64,000 nucleotides of DNA. Origin: Methylobacterium sp. DB0501. Lineage in GTDB: Bacteria; Pseudomonadota; Alphaproteobacteria; Rhizobiales; Beijerinckiaceae. The notes under the pieces are model-generated. The model searched no databases and had not been told where the DNA came from. It saw nothing but the letters and a program-made list of their open reading frames with translations. This document shows positions 16,818 to 25,198 of the stretch, in pieces. The translations under genes were made by a program, and so were the position numbers. How positions within the stretch are numbered: position 1 is the stretch's first letter; each line of letters begins with the position of its first letter. Location of the stretch: NCBI RefSeq assembly GCF_011043735.1, contig NZ_JAAKGV010000007.1, forward strand, positions 186,001 to 250,000. The letters are read 5' to 3'.

Positions 16818-17438
16818 TCAAGCTGCCTCGCGCGCGGCCCGGCGCTCGGCGGCGGCGGCCTGCCAGATCTCCCGGGCGGCATCCGCGTTCATCGCCGCGA
16901 TGCCGAGGCCGACCACCAGGTCGGGCCAGGGCGCGAAGGCGGGCCAGCGCGACACGGTGGCGGCGGTGACGAGCCCGGCCGCCACGATGGCGACGTTGGC
17001 GACGGCGTCGTTGCGGGCCGACAGGAAGGCCGCCCGGGTCAGGCTGCCGCGTCCCTCGCGGTGGCGGGCCAGCATCAGGGCGCAGGCGAGGTTGACCGCG
17101 AGCGCGCCGAGGCCCGTCAGGGTCAGCGGCACCGGGGCCGGGGCCGTGAAGGCGCCGATCTTCTGCCAGGCGGTCCACACGGCCGCGAGCCCCGGCAGCA
17201 GCAGGATGCCCGCCATGACGGTGCCGAGCCGTGCCCGCGCCGCCGGCCGCCAGCCGAGTCCGGCGACGATCAGCAGGTTGAGCGCCGCATCCTCCAGGAA
17301 GTCGACGCTGTCGGCGACGAGCGCCACGGAGCCGATCGCCACCGCCACCGCCGCCTCGACCCCGAAATAGCCGAGATTGAGCAGGGCGACGCGCCGCACG
17401 GTGGTGCGCAGGCCGGGATCGGTGTCGGAGGAGGTCAC
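16818..17438 (-). CDS. Cation transporter of the CDF type
   Basis: The 206-residue membrane protein has five to six helices and the cation diffusion facilitator pattern: LNLGYFGVEAAVAVAIGSVA, LVADSVDFLEDAALNLL (metal site residues D-x-x-x-D in the second helix), and SARNDAVANVAIVAAG in the fifth. It lacks the cytoplasmic C-terminal domain of larger CDF proteins. GTG 17438 (MTSSDTDPGLRTTVRR) is chosen because the upstream open frame is made of a 21-bp tandem repeat. Likely exports Zn, Co, Cd or another divalent ion; specificity unknown. Confidence 0.82.
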   Translation of the reverse strand: MTSSDTDPGLRTTVRRVALLNLGYFGVEAAVAVAIGSVALVADSVDFLEDAALNLLIVAGLGWRPAARARLGTVMAGILLLPGLAAVWTAWQKIGAFTAPAPVPLTLTGLGALAVNLACALMLARHREGRGSLTRAAFLSARNDAVANVAIVAAGLVTAATVSRWPAFAPWPDLVVGLGIAAMNADAAREIWQAAAAERRAAREAA

Positions 17439-17520
17439 GGCTCTGGCCTCGCGGCAGGAGGGGGCCCGGCGTCTATGCCCCGATCGGCGGGGTCGGGCCA
17501 GGGGATCCCGCATCCGTTCC

Positions 17521-17583
17521 ATGCCGTGCCGGCTCTTGCCCATGCCGTGCCGGCTCTTGCCCATGCCGTGCCGGCTCTTGCCC
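17521..17583. repeat. Three perfect tandem copies of a 21-bp unit
   Basis: The unit ATGCCGTGCCGGCTCTTGCC plus C repeats three times without a mismatch between the divergent CDF transporter and alpha/beta hydrolase genes. Because 21 is a multiple of three it stays open in frames on both strands (MPCRLLP or HGMGKSR), which explains spurious N-terminal extensions. Possible copy-number variable locus in a promoter region. Confidence 0.85.
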
Positions 17584-17647
17584 CGCGGGCTCGCGCCGGC
17601 TTGACTGTCCTCACCCGCCGGCCACAGGCGGAAGGGAGGACACGACC

Positions 17648-18793
17648 ATGACCCGATCATCACGGCCCCCGTCCGGGCCGGGGCGGATGCCGCGCCGGCA
17701 CGTGCTCGGCGGGCTCGCCGGTCTCGCGGCGGCCTCCGTCGCCCAGAAAGCCGAGGCGCAAACCGGAGCCGGGGCGCAAACCGGAGCGCGGCCGCAGGCG
17801 GGAGCCGGTGCCCCGGCCCGGCTCCAGACCGAGGAGTTCCGTCTGCCCGGCCCGGAGGACGGCGTCACGGTCTACGTCCGCAACAAGCGTCCGGCCGGCA
17901 CCGAGCGCTTCGCGGCCGACCGCATCCTGCTCTACGTCCACGGTGCGACCTATCCGGCTTCGACCGCCTTCGACCTGCCGCTGGCCGGCCTGTCGATGAT
18001 GGACTACCTCGCGGGCCTCGGCTTCGACGTCTACCTCGTCGACCTGCCGGGCTACGGCCTCTCGGGCCGCCCGGCGGCGATGAGCCGCCCGGCTGCCGAG
18101 GGGAAGCCCTTCATGCGCACGCAGGATGCCGCGGCGGTGGTCGGGCAGGTCGTCGACTTCATCCGCCAGCGGCGCGGGGTGGACAAGATCGACCTGATGG
18201 GCTGGTCCTGGGGCACCTCGACCATGGGGCTCTACACCAGCACCCACAACGAGAAGGTCAACCGCCTCGTCCTCTACGCGCCGCAATGGCTCTCGCGCAC
18301 GCCCTCGCTCATCGGCGCCAACGGGGGATCCCTCGGGGCCTACCGGAGCGTGAGCCGCGATAGCGCGAAGGAGCGCTGGCTCAAGGGCGTGCCGGAGGAC
18401 AAGCAGGCGGCGCTGATCCCGCCCGGCTGGTTCGAGCAATGGGCCGACGCCACCTTCGCGACCGACGCCGCCGGCGCCGCGCAATCGCCGCCGGTCCTGC
18501 GGGCGCCGAACGGTGTCGTCGCCGATTCGCAGGATTACTGGCAGGCCGGCAAGCCGCTCTACGACCCCGGCGAGATCCGGGTGCCGACGCTGATCATCCA
18601 CGCCGAGTGGGACGCCGACCTGCCGAGCTACCAGGCGCAGGAATACTTCGCCCGACTGACCCGCGCACCGTACCGGCGCTTCGTCGAGCTCGGCGAGGGC
18701 ACCCATACGGTGATGATGGAGAAGAACCGGATGCAGTTCTTCCGCGAGGTCGCGGCCTTCCTGACCGAGGCGGAGCCGCAGGCGCTGAACTGA
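17648..18793 (+). CDS. Exported alpha/beta hydrolase
   Basis: The 381-residue protein begins with a twin-arginine style signal (PRRHVLGGLAGLAAASVAQ) followed by a short Ala/Gln/Gly-rich repeat (AQTGAGAQTGARPQAGAGA). The hydrolase core has the oxyanion strand LLYVHGATYPAS, nucleophile elbow GWSWGTS (Ser near residue 196), acid Asp in HAEWDADLP and His in GEGTHTVMME. The substrate is unknown; esterases and lipases of this size are common. It is divergent from the CDF gene and alone. Confidence 0.85.
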   Translation: MTRSSRPPSGPGRMPRRHVLGGLAGLAAASVAQKAEAQTGAGAQTGARPQAGAGAPARLQTEEFRLPGPEDGVTVYVRNKRPAGTERFAADRILLYVHGATYPASTAFDLPLAGLSMMDYLAGLGFDVYLVDLPGYGLSGRPAAMSRPAAEGKPFMRTQDAAAVVGQVVDFIRQRRGVDKIDLMGWSWGTSTMGLYTSTHNEKVNRLVLYAPQWLSRTPSLIGANGGSLGAYRSVSRDSAKERWLKGVPEDKQAALIPPGWFEQWADATFATDAAGAAQSPPVLRAPNGVVADSQDYWQAGKPLYDPGEIRVPTLIIHAEWDADLPSYQAQEYFARLTRAPYRRFVELGEGTHTVMMEKNRMQFFREVAAFLTEAEPQALN

Positions 18794-19157
18794 TCCGGGG
18801 CACCGCCCCGGGCAACGTTGCCGGCGCATCCGCGCCGCTATGAAACCCACAGCGGCAACCCGGGGCGCGCCGAAGGCGAGAGCCCGGGATCCATGACCGC
18901 TGACGGCAGCGGACAAGGCGGATCGCAGTCCGCTTCATCGGGCACCGTCAGGGATAGGGATCCCGGATTCTCGCTTTCGCGGCCCCGGGATGCTGGCGGG
19001 TTGCAGATCCGCCGAGGAAACCCGGCAGAGAGGCAGGCCACCCGAGCCGACGCAGATTTCGCAGAATCGGTGGCCGGTTTTGCGACGAAAATCTGCGACG
19101 AGACAAGAGTCTGGGCGGACGAAGCGTTGGCCTGCCGACGCAAGTCTGCTTGGCGTC
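18794..19157. other. Convergent spacer with a long imperfect hairpin
   Basis: This 364-bp spacer lies downstream of both flanking genes. It holds an interrupted palindrome: arm 18884-18906 (CCGGGATCCATGACCGC, TGACGG) and arm 18945-18966 (CCGTCAGGGATAGGGATCCC, GG), matching with a few mismatches around a 38-bp centre. Downstream, related dyads around CGCAGATTT recur at 19050-19110. The layout suits a bidirectional terminator or a dispersed palindromic repeat. Short frames here show no recognisable protein. Confidence 0.5.
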
Positions 19158-20828
19158 TCACGCCGCCCGCACCCCGTCGAGGAAGCGCGCCACCTCGGCC
19201 GAGAGGTGCTCGGATTGCCGCGACAGCTCCGAGGCCGAGGCCAGGACCTGGGAGGCCGCAGCCCCGGTCTCGTCGGCGGCGCGGGCGACGCCCGCGATGT
19301 TGGTCGTCACCTCGCCGGTGCCGGCCGCCGCCTGGGAGACGTTGCGGACGATCTCCCGGGTCGCGGCGCCCTGCTCCTCCACCGCCGCGGCGATCGAGGT
19401 GGCGACGCCCGAGATCTCCTCGATCCGCGCGGTGATCGCGCCGATCGCGCCGACCGCCTGGCCGGTGGTGGCCTGGATCGCCGCGATCTGGCCGGTGATC
19501 TCCTCGGTGGCCTTCGCGGTCTGCCCGGCGAGTTCCTTCACCTCGGCCGCCACCACGGCGAAGCCCCGGCCGGCGGCCCCGGCGCGGGCGGCCTCGATGG
19601 TGGCGTTCAGGGCCAGCAGGTTGGTCTGGGCCGCGATCGACGAGATCAATCCGACCACGTCGCCGATCCGGGCGGTGGCCTCGGTCAGCGCGTGCACCTG
19701 CGCCGCGCTCTCGCCGGCCTCGCGGACGGCGGCGCCGGCGAGCCGGGCCGAGCCGTCGACCTGGCGACCGATCTCCTGGACCGAGGTGCCGAGTTCCTCG
19801 GCTGCCGCCGCCACGGTCTCGACATTCGCGGCGGCCTGCTGCGCCGCCGCGGCGACGCCGCCCGACTGGCCGGCGGTCTGGCTGGCGGTCGCGGTCATGA
19901 CCTGGGCGGTGGCCTGCAGCTCGGTGGCCGCCGCCGTGACGGCGCCGACGATGCCGCCGACCGCCCGCTCGAAGCCGTCCGCCATCTCGCGCATCGCCTG
20001 CCGGCGCTGCGCCTCGGCCCCGGCCCGGGCGAGCGCGGTCTCCTCCTCGAGCCGGCGGGTGCGGACGAGGTTGTCGCGAAACACCGCCAGCGCGCCCGCC
20101 ATGGCGCCGAGCTCGTCCCGGCGCCCGGCGCCCGGGATGTCGGACGCGGCGTCGCCCTCGGCGAGGCGGCGCATCGCGCCGGTCATGCGGCCGAGGGGCC
20201 GGACGATGCCGAGGAGGCAGAACAGCACCGCCCCGAGGGTGACGAGGATGGACACGCCGAACATCGTCAGGGTGACCCGGGACGCCGCCTCGCGCTCCTC
20301 CCGGGCGGCCCTGCCGGCGGCCGTGCCGGCCTCGACGTTCAGGCCGACGAGCTTCTCCGCCGTGGTGACCACGGCGCGGTAGTTCTTCTGCACGGGGCCG
20401 CGGAAGAGGGGCAGGATCTCGGCCGGACTCGTGAGTTCCGTCATCTTGCGCCAGTCGGCATCGAACACCGCGAGCTGCCGCACCAGGTCCTCGAACACCG
20501 CCCGCTCGGCCTCGGACGAGACCAGGGGCCGGTAGACCTCCACGCGCTGGTGGATCGTCCGGCCGAGATCGGCGAGGTTCTTGCGGCTGAGCGCCCGCTC
20601 GGCCTCGTCGTCGGCGGTGATGTAGCGGAACTGCCAGAGCCGCGAGCGCATGATCAGCTCGTTGATCGCGTGCGCCCCGTCGATCGACGGCAGGCTGTCG
20701 CGCGTCAGCGTCGTGAGCCTGACGTCGACGCTGTCGAGGCTCTTCATGAAGACCGCCCCCTGTGCCAGCGTGAGCACGAGGAGCAGGCAGAACAGACCGA
20801 TCAGTCGGCTCTTGATCGACAGGCGCAT
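19158..20828 (-). CDS. Methyl-accepting chemotaxis protein
   Basis: The 556-residue receptor has a first helix at residues 8-28 ([19 protein letters not shown]), a periplasmic four-helix-bundle sensor domain of about 150 residues, a second helix ([20 protein letters not shown]), a HAMP domain ([17 protein letters not shown]) and a long signalling coiled coil with the hairpin tip [20 protein letters not shown] and [20 protein letters not shown]. The tip binds CheA and CheW. No pentapeptide for CheR tethering is seen at the C-terminus. Ligand unknown. An orphan receptor with no che genes nearby. Confidence 0.94.
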   Translation of the reverse strand: MRLSIKSRLIGLFCLLLVLTLAQGAVFMKSLDSVDVRLTTLTRDSLPSIDGAHAINELIMRSRLWQFRYITADDEAERALSRKNLADLGRTIHQRVEVYRPLVSSEAERAVFEDLVRQLAVFDADWRKMTELTSPAEILPLFRGPVQKNYRAVVTTAEKLVGLNVEAGTAAGRAAREEREAASRVTLTMFGVSILVTLGAVLFCLLGIVRPLGRMTGAMRRLAEGDAASDIPGAGRRDELGAMAGALAVFRDNLVRTRRLEEETALARAGAEAQRRQAMREMADGFERAVGGIVGAVTAAATELQATAQVMTATASQTAGQSGGVAAAAQQAAANVETVAAAAEELGTSVQEIGRQVDGSARLAGAAVREAGESAAQVHALTEATARIGDVVGLISSIAAQTNLLALNATIEAARAGAAGRGFAVVAAEVKELAGQTAKATEEITGQIAAIQATTGQAVGAIGAITARIEEISGVATSIAAAVEEQGAATREIVRNVSQAAAGTGEVTTNIAGVARAADETGAAASQVLASASELSRQSEHLSAEVARFLDGVRAA

Positions 20829-21084
20829 AACGTCTTGTTCACCAGATGATACATGGGCCCAATATCCGCTGTCAGCATTAACGGATCGTGACGGCCAAGG
20901 GCTTGGTCATGGGCACGATCAAGGGCCCGGCGAAGGGGGCGGCGAAGCGAAGGCGCGGCGCGCTTCCGACCTTTCGCCACTGGATTTCCGCCCCCGTCCC
21001 GTGCGACCCCGGTGATCCCGGCCGGGGCGGCCGAGCCGCGCCTCCTCTCGGCCTTGGCACCATGTTTGACCGGGAGCGACGCCG
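20829..21084. other. Divergent promoter region, chemoreceptor and MaoC
   Basis: A 256-bp spacer between divergent genes. AT-richer sequence at 20835-20890 (TTCACCAGATGATACATGGG) just before the chemoreceptor start is the likely promoter zone. No palindromic operator is evident. Confidence 0.35.
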
Positions 21085-21546
21085 ATGATGCCCGAACTGC
21101 GCGTGCTGTACTTCGAGGACCTGAGCGTCGGCCTGTCCGAGACGCTGTCGAAGACCATCGCGGCCTCCGACGTGGTCGGCTTCGCGGAGATCACCGGCGA
21201 CCGCAACCCGATCCACCTCTCCGAGCATTTCGCCGCCCGCACGCCGTTCGGCACCCGCATCGCCCACGGCCTCTACACCGCCGGGCTGATCTCGGCGGTG
21301 CTCGGCACCCGCCTGCCCGGCCCGGGCGCGGTCTACATCAGCCAGAGCCTCAACTTCCGCGCGCCCGTCCGCATCGGCGACACGGTCGAGGTCACCGTCG
21401 AGGTGGCCGAGCTGGTGCCGGAGCGCCGCCGCGCCCGGCTGAGCTGCACCTGCACCGTCAACGGCGAGACGGTGCTCGACGGCGAGGCCCTGGTGAAGGT
21501 GCCGACCAAGGCCGAATCCGATCCCCTGGCCGCCCGCAAGGGATGA
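21085..21546 (+). CDS. MaoC family (R)-specific enoyl-CoA hydratase
   Basis: The 153-residue hot-dog fold protein carries the hydratase 2 motif AEITGDRNPIHLSEHFA with the catalytic Asp and His, followed by IAHGLYTAGLISAVLGTRLP and YISQSLNFRAPVRIGDTVEV. Small stand-alone MaoC proteins of this kind (PhaJ-like) supply (R)-3-hydroxyacyl-CoA to polyhydroxyalkanoate synthesis, plausible here given the PHA-system gene at 30.1 kb, but other acyl-CoA roles are possible. Two adjacent ATG codons begin the gene; I use the first. The TrmH gene starts 1 bp after its stop. Confidence 0.88.
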   Translation: MMPELRVLYFEDLSVGLSETLSKTIAASDVVGFAEITGDRNPIHLSEHFAARTPFGTRIAHGLYTAGLISAVLGTRLPGPGAVYISQSLNFRAPVRIGDTVEVTVEVAELVPERRRARLSCTCTVNGETVLDGEALVKVPTKAESDPLAARKG

Positions 21547-21547
21547 G

Positions 21548-22357
21548 ATGACGCCGGTCCCGATCGACGATCCCGACGACCCGCGCCTCGCCGCCTATAC
21601 GAGCATGCGCGAGCGCGACCTCGTCGGGCGCGAAGGCCGGTTCGTCGCCGAGGGCGAGGTGGTCCTGCGCGTGTTGCTCTCAGGGCGCGCCCGGTTCCGG
21701 GTCGAATCGGTGCTCGTCTCGCCCGAGCGCCTGCCCGGGCTGGCCCCGGTTCTCGCCGGCCTCGCCGCGCCGGTCTACCTCGCCGCGAAGGCCGTGATGG
21801 GGGCGGTGGCGGGCTTCCCGATCCATCGCGGCGTGCTGGCCATCGGTCTGCGCGGGCCGGACCCCGACCCTGAATCCCTGGTGCCGGCGGGCCCGGCCCT
21901 GCTCGTCGGCCTGGTCGGGCTGGCCAACCACGACAATGTCGGCGGGATTTTTCGCAATGCCGCCGCCTTCGGGGCCGACGCGGTGCTGCTCGATGCCGAG
22001 ACCTGCGACCCGCTCTACCGCAAGGCGATCCGGGTCTCGGCCGGTACGAGCCTGACCGTGCCCTTCGCCCGCCTGCCCACCGGCGACGCGCTCCTCGACC
22101 TCTGCACGCGCCAGGGGCTGACGCCCGTCGCCCTCTCGCCCCGCGGCGAGGACATCACGACCCTGCCGCCCCCGCCCCGCGCGCTCCTGCTGCTCGGCAC
22201 CGAAGGCCCCGGCCTGCCCGAGGCGCTGATGGCCCGCGCCCGCCGGGTCGCGATCCCGATGGCGCCGGGGGTCGATTCGCTCAACGTCGCGGTGGCGGGG
22301 GCGGTGGCGTTGCACCGACTCGGCGGGGGGCGGCTGGCGGGAATCGGGAGGCGCTGA
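21548..22357 (+). CDS. SpoU/TrmH family RNA methyltransferase
   Basis: The 269-residue protein has the SPOUT knot motifs: NHDNVGGIFRNAAAFGADAV (motif 1), LLLGTEGPGLPEAL (motif 2) and IPMAPGVDSLNVAVAGAVAL (motif 3), which bind S-adenosylmethionine. An N-terminal substrate-binding part (YTSMRERDLVGREGRFVAEG) resembles the L30-like domain of rRNA or tRNA 2'-O-ribose methyltransferases. The exact nucleotide is unknown. It is coupled to the MaoC gene upstream. Confidence 0.9.
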   Translation: MTPVPIDDPDDPRLAAYTSMRERDLVGREGRFVAEGEVVLRVLLSGRARFRVESVLVSPERLPGLAPVLAGLAAPVYLAAKAVMGAVAGFPIHRGVLAIGLRGPDPDPESLVPAGPALLVGLVGLANHDNVGGIFRNAAAFGADAVLLDAETCDPLYRKAIRVSAGTSLTVPFARLPTGDALLDLCTRQGLTPVALSPRGEDITTLPPPPRALLLLGTEGPGLPEALMARARRVAIPMAPGVDSLNVAVAGAVALHRLGGGRLAGIGRR

Positions 22358-22740
22358 CTACGCCTCCCACGATCGTAACTGCTCGCCTCCCGAGAGAAGA
22401 ACGACGTAGCGATCCAGAACCATCTCGAGATCCTGTGGCGCGATCTCGCCGGCGACGGCTGCCGTGATGACCTCACCGAAGGCCGTCCGGTCCGGCAGCC
22501 CAAGGTCGTTGCCGTTCGCCCGCAGGAACGTACCCATGGCAAGGAAGGCCGTGCGCGTGTTGCCCTGCGCGAAGGCGTGAGCTTTGGCGATCGCCATCAG
22601 CAGCGCTACGGCTACGGTGATACGAAGTCCGGAAGGGATCTTCCGGACTTCGTATCACCGGTCGCAGCCACCTCGTGGGCATTGACGGCGGCGATCGCGT
22701 CGGCTGTGAGCCATTGCGGCTCACTCGGCGAGCCCGGCAC
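22358..22740 (-). pseudogene. doc: Doc/Fic-type toxin gene broken by a palindrome
   Basis: The C-terminal part (22358-22615) encodes VALLMAIAKAHAFAQGNTRT followed by AFLAMGTFLRANG, the Doc/Fic active-site helix with the motif H-A-F-A-Q-G-N-T-R (family H-x-F-x-D/N-G-N-K-R). The N-terminal part (from GTG 22740: PGSPSEPQWLTADAIAAVNA then HEVAATG) matches the start of Doc proteins. The expected middle of roughly 30 residues, including the R-D-x-G-L-L-E-S-A region, is gone and replaced by a 46-bp perfect palindrome that brings a frame-ending TAG. The toxin is therefore inactive. It overlapped its antitoxin gene by 20 bp. Confidence 0.75.
22615..22660. repeat. Perfect 46-bp palindrome inside doc
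   Basis: Arms of 21 bp (22615-22635 and 22640-22660) are exact inverted copies around the loop GGAT; the inner half of each arm is TCCGGAAG and CTTCCGGA. The centre and the outer CTTCGTATCACC resemble the hairpins of the dispersed repeats at 27.9 and 38.8 kb, so this is probably a short member of the same family. It sits exactly at the lesion of the doc gene. Confidence 0.85.
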
Positions 22741-22921
22741 TGATCTTCGGATAGCGAACGATCAGTTCCCGGTGCACGTCGGCGACGTCGATGCCCTCGG
22801 CCGGCGGACGCGTCTCGCGGAGACGGCGCGCACGGTCGGGAGCTTCTGCGGGAACCTCGCGCGTGTCGCCCCGATCGGGCTCGCCCGACGACCCGTCCCG
22901 ATGCTCGCGGCGCTCCATCAC
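22721..22921 (-). CDS. Probable antitoxin partner of the broken doc gene
   Basis: The 66-residue frame ends EGIDVADVHRELIVRYPKIS AGLAE and its stop overlaps the beginning of doc in the usual antitoxin-toxin order. The first 35 residues are charged and low complexity, so the true start may lie elsewhere, for example at the second Met. The helical C-terminal segment would be the toxin-binding part. I do not recognise a named antitoxin family; the call rests on position and size. Confidence 0.4.
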   Translation of the reverse strand: MMERREHRDGSSGEPDRGDTREVPAEAPDRARRLRETRPPAEGIDVADVHRELIVRYPKISAGLAE

Positions 22922-23074
22922 CGTGCCGACCTCTCCTCTCGATTGGGGGGGCCATGCGGCGCCGACAGCCGCCCGTCACCGCACCGCCCCACTCAGGAAG
23001 AATTTACCTCCCGCCCCCGCCGCGACAATGCGCAGCCATTGCCGGCTCAAGCCTGCGCACCACAACTAGACCGT

Positions 23075-24685
23075 ATGCACGGGGAACCGTCGGGTTTGGC
23101 AGGAGGTGGGGCGTTGTTGCAGCCGCGGGATGGGTACCGCACCCTGTCGGGGCGGCGGGCGATCGTGGTCGGTGCGGGGCCGGGCGGCCTCGCGGTGGCG
23201 CTGATGCTCGCCCGCGACGGCGTGCAGGTGACGGTGATCGAGAAGGATGACTGCGTCGGCGGGCGCACCCGCACGGTCACCGCGCCGGGCGGCTACAAGT
23301 TCGACATCGGGCCGACCTTCTTCCTCTATCCCCGCATCCTCGCCGACATCTTCGAATCCTGCGGCGAACGGCTGGAGGACCACCTCACCCTCGAGCGGCT
23401 CGATCCGCAGTATCACCTCGTCTTCGAGGGCGGCGGCGAGATCCGGGCGACGCCGGACGTGGCGCGGCTCGAGGCCGAGATCGCCCGCATCGCGCCGGAC
23501 GACGCGAAGAACGTGCGCCGCTTCCTCGACGACAACCGCCGCAAGCTCGCGGCCTTCATCCCGGTGCTGCAGCAGGCCTGCGACTCGATCCGCAGCTTCG
23601 TCTCGCCGGCGATGCTGGCGGCGCTGCCGCTCCTGCGCCCGCACGCCACCGTCGACCGCGACCTGAACCGCTACTTCAAGGATCCGCGGGTCCGCCTCGC
23701 CTTCTCGTTCCAGACCAAATACCTCGGGATGTCGCCGTTCCGGTGCCCGAGCCTGTTCACCATCCTGAGCTTCCTCGAATACGAGCACGGCGTGTACCAC
23801 CCGGTGGGCGGCTGCGGCGCGGTCTCGGAGGCGATGGCCGGCCTCGCCCGCCGCCTCGGCGTCGAGATCAAGCTCGGCACCTCCGTCGACCGGGTGCTGT
23901 TCGAGGGCAAGCGCGCCGTCGGCGTCGAGGCCGGGGGCGAGCGCATCAGTGCCGACGCGGTCGTCATCAACGGCGACTTCGCCAAGGTCGTGCCCGAGAT
24001 CGTGCCCGAGGCGCGCCGGCCGCGCTGGCGCGACGCCAAGGTGGAGAAGGCCCGCCTCTCCTGCTCGACCTACATGCTCTATCTCGGCATCGAGGGACCG
24101 ATGCCGGAGAGCCTCGGCCACCACACGATCCTCCTGTCGGAGGATTACGCCCGCAACATCCGCGAGGTCTCCGACGGGGTGCTGCCGATGCAGCCCTCGA
24201 TCTACGTCCAGCATGCCGGCTACACCGACGGCGGCATGGCGCCTCCGGGACATACCAGCCTCTACGTGCTGGTGCCGGTGCCGAACCTGCGCGCCGGGAT
24301 CGACTGGGCGAGCGTCGGGCCGTCCTACCGGGCCCTGGTGCTCAAGCGGCTGGAGAAGCTCGGGCTCACCGACCTCGAATCGCGCATCCGCTACGAGCGC
24401 GTGGTCGACCCGACGCAGTGGCGCGACGAGTTCGCGGTGCACGAGGGCGCCACCTTCAACCTCTCGCACGATCTCGGGCAGATGCTGTATTTCCGGCCCC
24501 ACAACCGCTTCGGGCCGGGGCTCTACCTCGTCGGCGGCGGCACCCATCCGGGCTCCGGCCTGCCGGTGATCTACGAGGGCGCCCGCATCACCGCGCGACT
24601 GATGGCCGAGGACCTGGCTCTGCAACCGGCCCCCGCCCGCGGGATGCCGCTCGCGGCGGCGACGAGCCTCGGGGAAGCCTCGTGA
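23075..24685 (+). CDS. Carotenoid desaturase/oxygenase of the CrtN/CrtI family
   Basis: The 536-residue flavoprotein begins its FAD-binding Rossmann fold at residue 28 (AIVVGAGPGGLAVALMLARD), followed by VIEKDDCVGGRTRT and GYKFDIGPTFFLYP, and ends with the family signature LYLVGGGTHPGSGLPVIYEG. These features define phytoene or diapophytoene desaturases and related oxygenases; Methylobacterium makes C30 carotenoids, so a diapophytoene desaturase or diapolycopene oxygenase is likely. ATG 23075 is chosen; the frame is open far upstream to 22577 but without homology. The stop overlaps the next gene (GTGA). Confidence 0.88.
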   Translation: MHGEPSGLAGGGALLQPRDGYRTLSGRRAIVVGAGPGGLAVALMLARDGVQVTVIEKDDCVGGRTRTVTAPGGYKFDIGPTFFLYPRILADIFESCGERLEDHLTLERLDPQYHLVFEGGGEIRATPDVARLEAEIARIAPDDAKNVRRFLDDNRRKLAAFIPVLQQACDSIRSFVSPAMLAALPLLRPHATVDRDLNRYFKDPRVRLAFSFQTKYLGMSPFRCPSLFTILSFLEYEHGVYHPVGGCGAVSEAMAGLARRLGVEIKLGTSVDRVLFEGKRAVGVEAGGERISADAVVINGDFAKVVPEIVPEARRPRWRDAKVEKARLSCSTYMLYLGIEGPMPESLGHHTILLSEDYARNIREVSDGVLPMQPSIYVQHAGYTDGGMAPPGHTSLYVLVPVPNLRAGIDWASVGPSYRALVLKRLEKLGLTDLESRIRYERVVDPTQWRDEFAVHEGATFNLSHDLGQMLYFRPHNRFGPGLYLVGGGTHPGSGLPVIYEGARITARLMAEDLALQPAPARGMPLAAATSLGEAS

Positions 24686-25128
24686 GGCGCGCCCTCCCGG
24701 CGCTCGCGATCCTCATGACGGTCCTCTCGGCGGCCTCCCTGGCGGCCGTCCCGGCCGCGGCGGCGGACCTCGCGGTCGAGGTCGACGGGGTCGAGCCGGG
24801 GGCCGGCCGTGTCTTCGTCGCGCTCTGCACGGGGTCGCTCGCCGAGGAATCCTGCCGCATCGGCCAGAGCGGACCGGCGGCGGCCGCGAGCCTGCGCTTC
24901 GGCTTCACCGGCGTGCCGCCGGGCACCTACGCGGTGGCGGCGTTCCAGGATCTCGACGGCGACGGGCGCCTCGGCCGCACGCCGCTCGGCCTGCCGACCG
25001 AGCCCTACGGCTTCTCGAACGGCGCCGGCCGCCGCGGCCGGCCGGATTTCGCGGGCGCCGCCATCCGCCTCGCGGAGCCGGGCACCGCCCTGCGGGTGCG
25101 GCTCACCCGCGCCCTGCTGGCGCGGTAG
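24682..25128 (+). CDS. DUF2141 domain protein, exported
   Basis: The 148-residue protein has a Sec signal peptide (LPALAILMTVLSAASLAAVP, cleavage after AAA near residue 28) and a DUF2141 beta-sandwich: GRVFVALC, then LRFGFTGVPPGTYAVAAFQD, LDGDGRLGRTPLGLPTEPYG and FSNGAGRRGRPDF. It starts at GTG 24682, overlapping the desaturase stop by 4 bp. DUF2141 genes often accompany carotenoid genes, but their function is unknown; a periplasmic or envelope role follows from the signal peptide. Confidence 0.88.
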   Translation: MRRALPALAILMTVLSAASLAAVPAAAADLAVEVDGVEPGAGRVFVALCTGSLAEESCRIGQSGPAAAASLRFGFTGVPPGTYAVAAFQDLDGDGRLGRTPLGLPTEPYGFSNGAGRRGRPDFAGAAIRLAEPGTALRVRLTRALLAR

Positions 25129-25198
25129 CGCGCGCGGCGATGGACGATCCCTCGGTGCGATCCCTCGGAAAGCCGCAAAGCCCTGCTGTCGTGACGGC

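Noticed and set aside
18838..19161. Small ORF in the spacer after the alpha/beta hydrolase
   Set aside because: It runs across the imperfect palindrome and has no family-like features.
19158..20849. Plus-strand ORFs opposite the chemoreceptor
   Set aside because: They mirror the Ala-rich coiled coil and contain no independent domain.
22577..23074. N-terminal extension of the carotenoid desaturase
   Set aside because: The extension covers the palindrome and antisense doc genes; the Rossmann fold starts shortly after ATG 23075.
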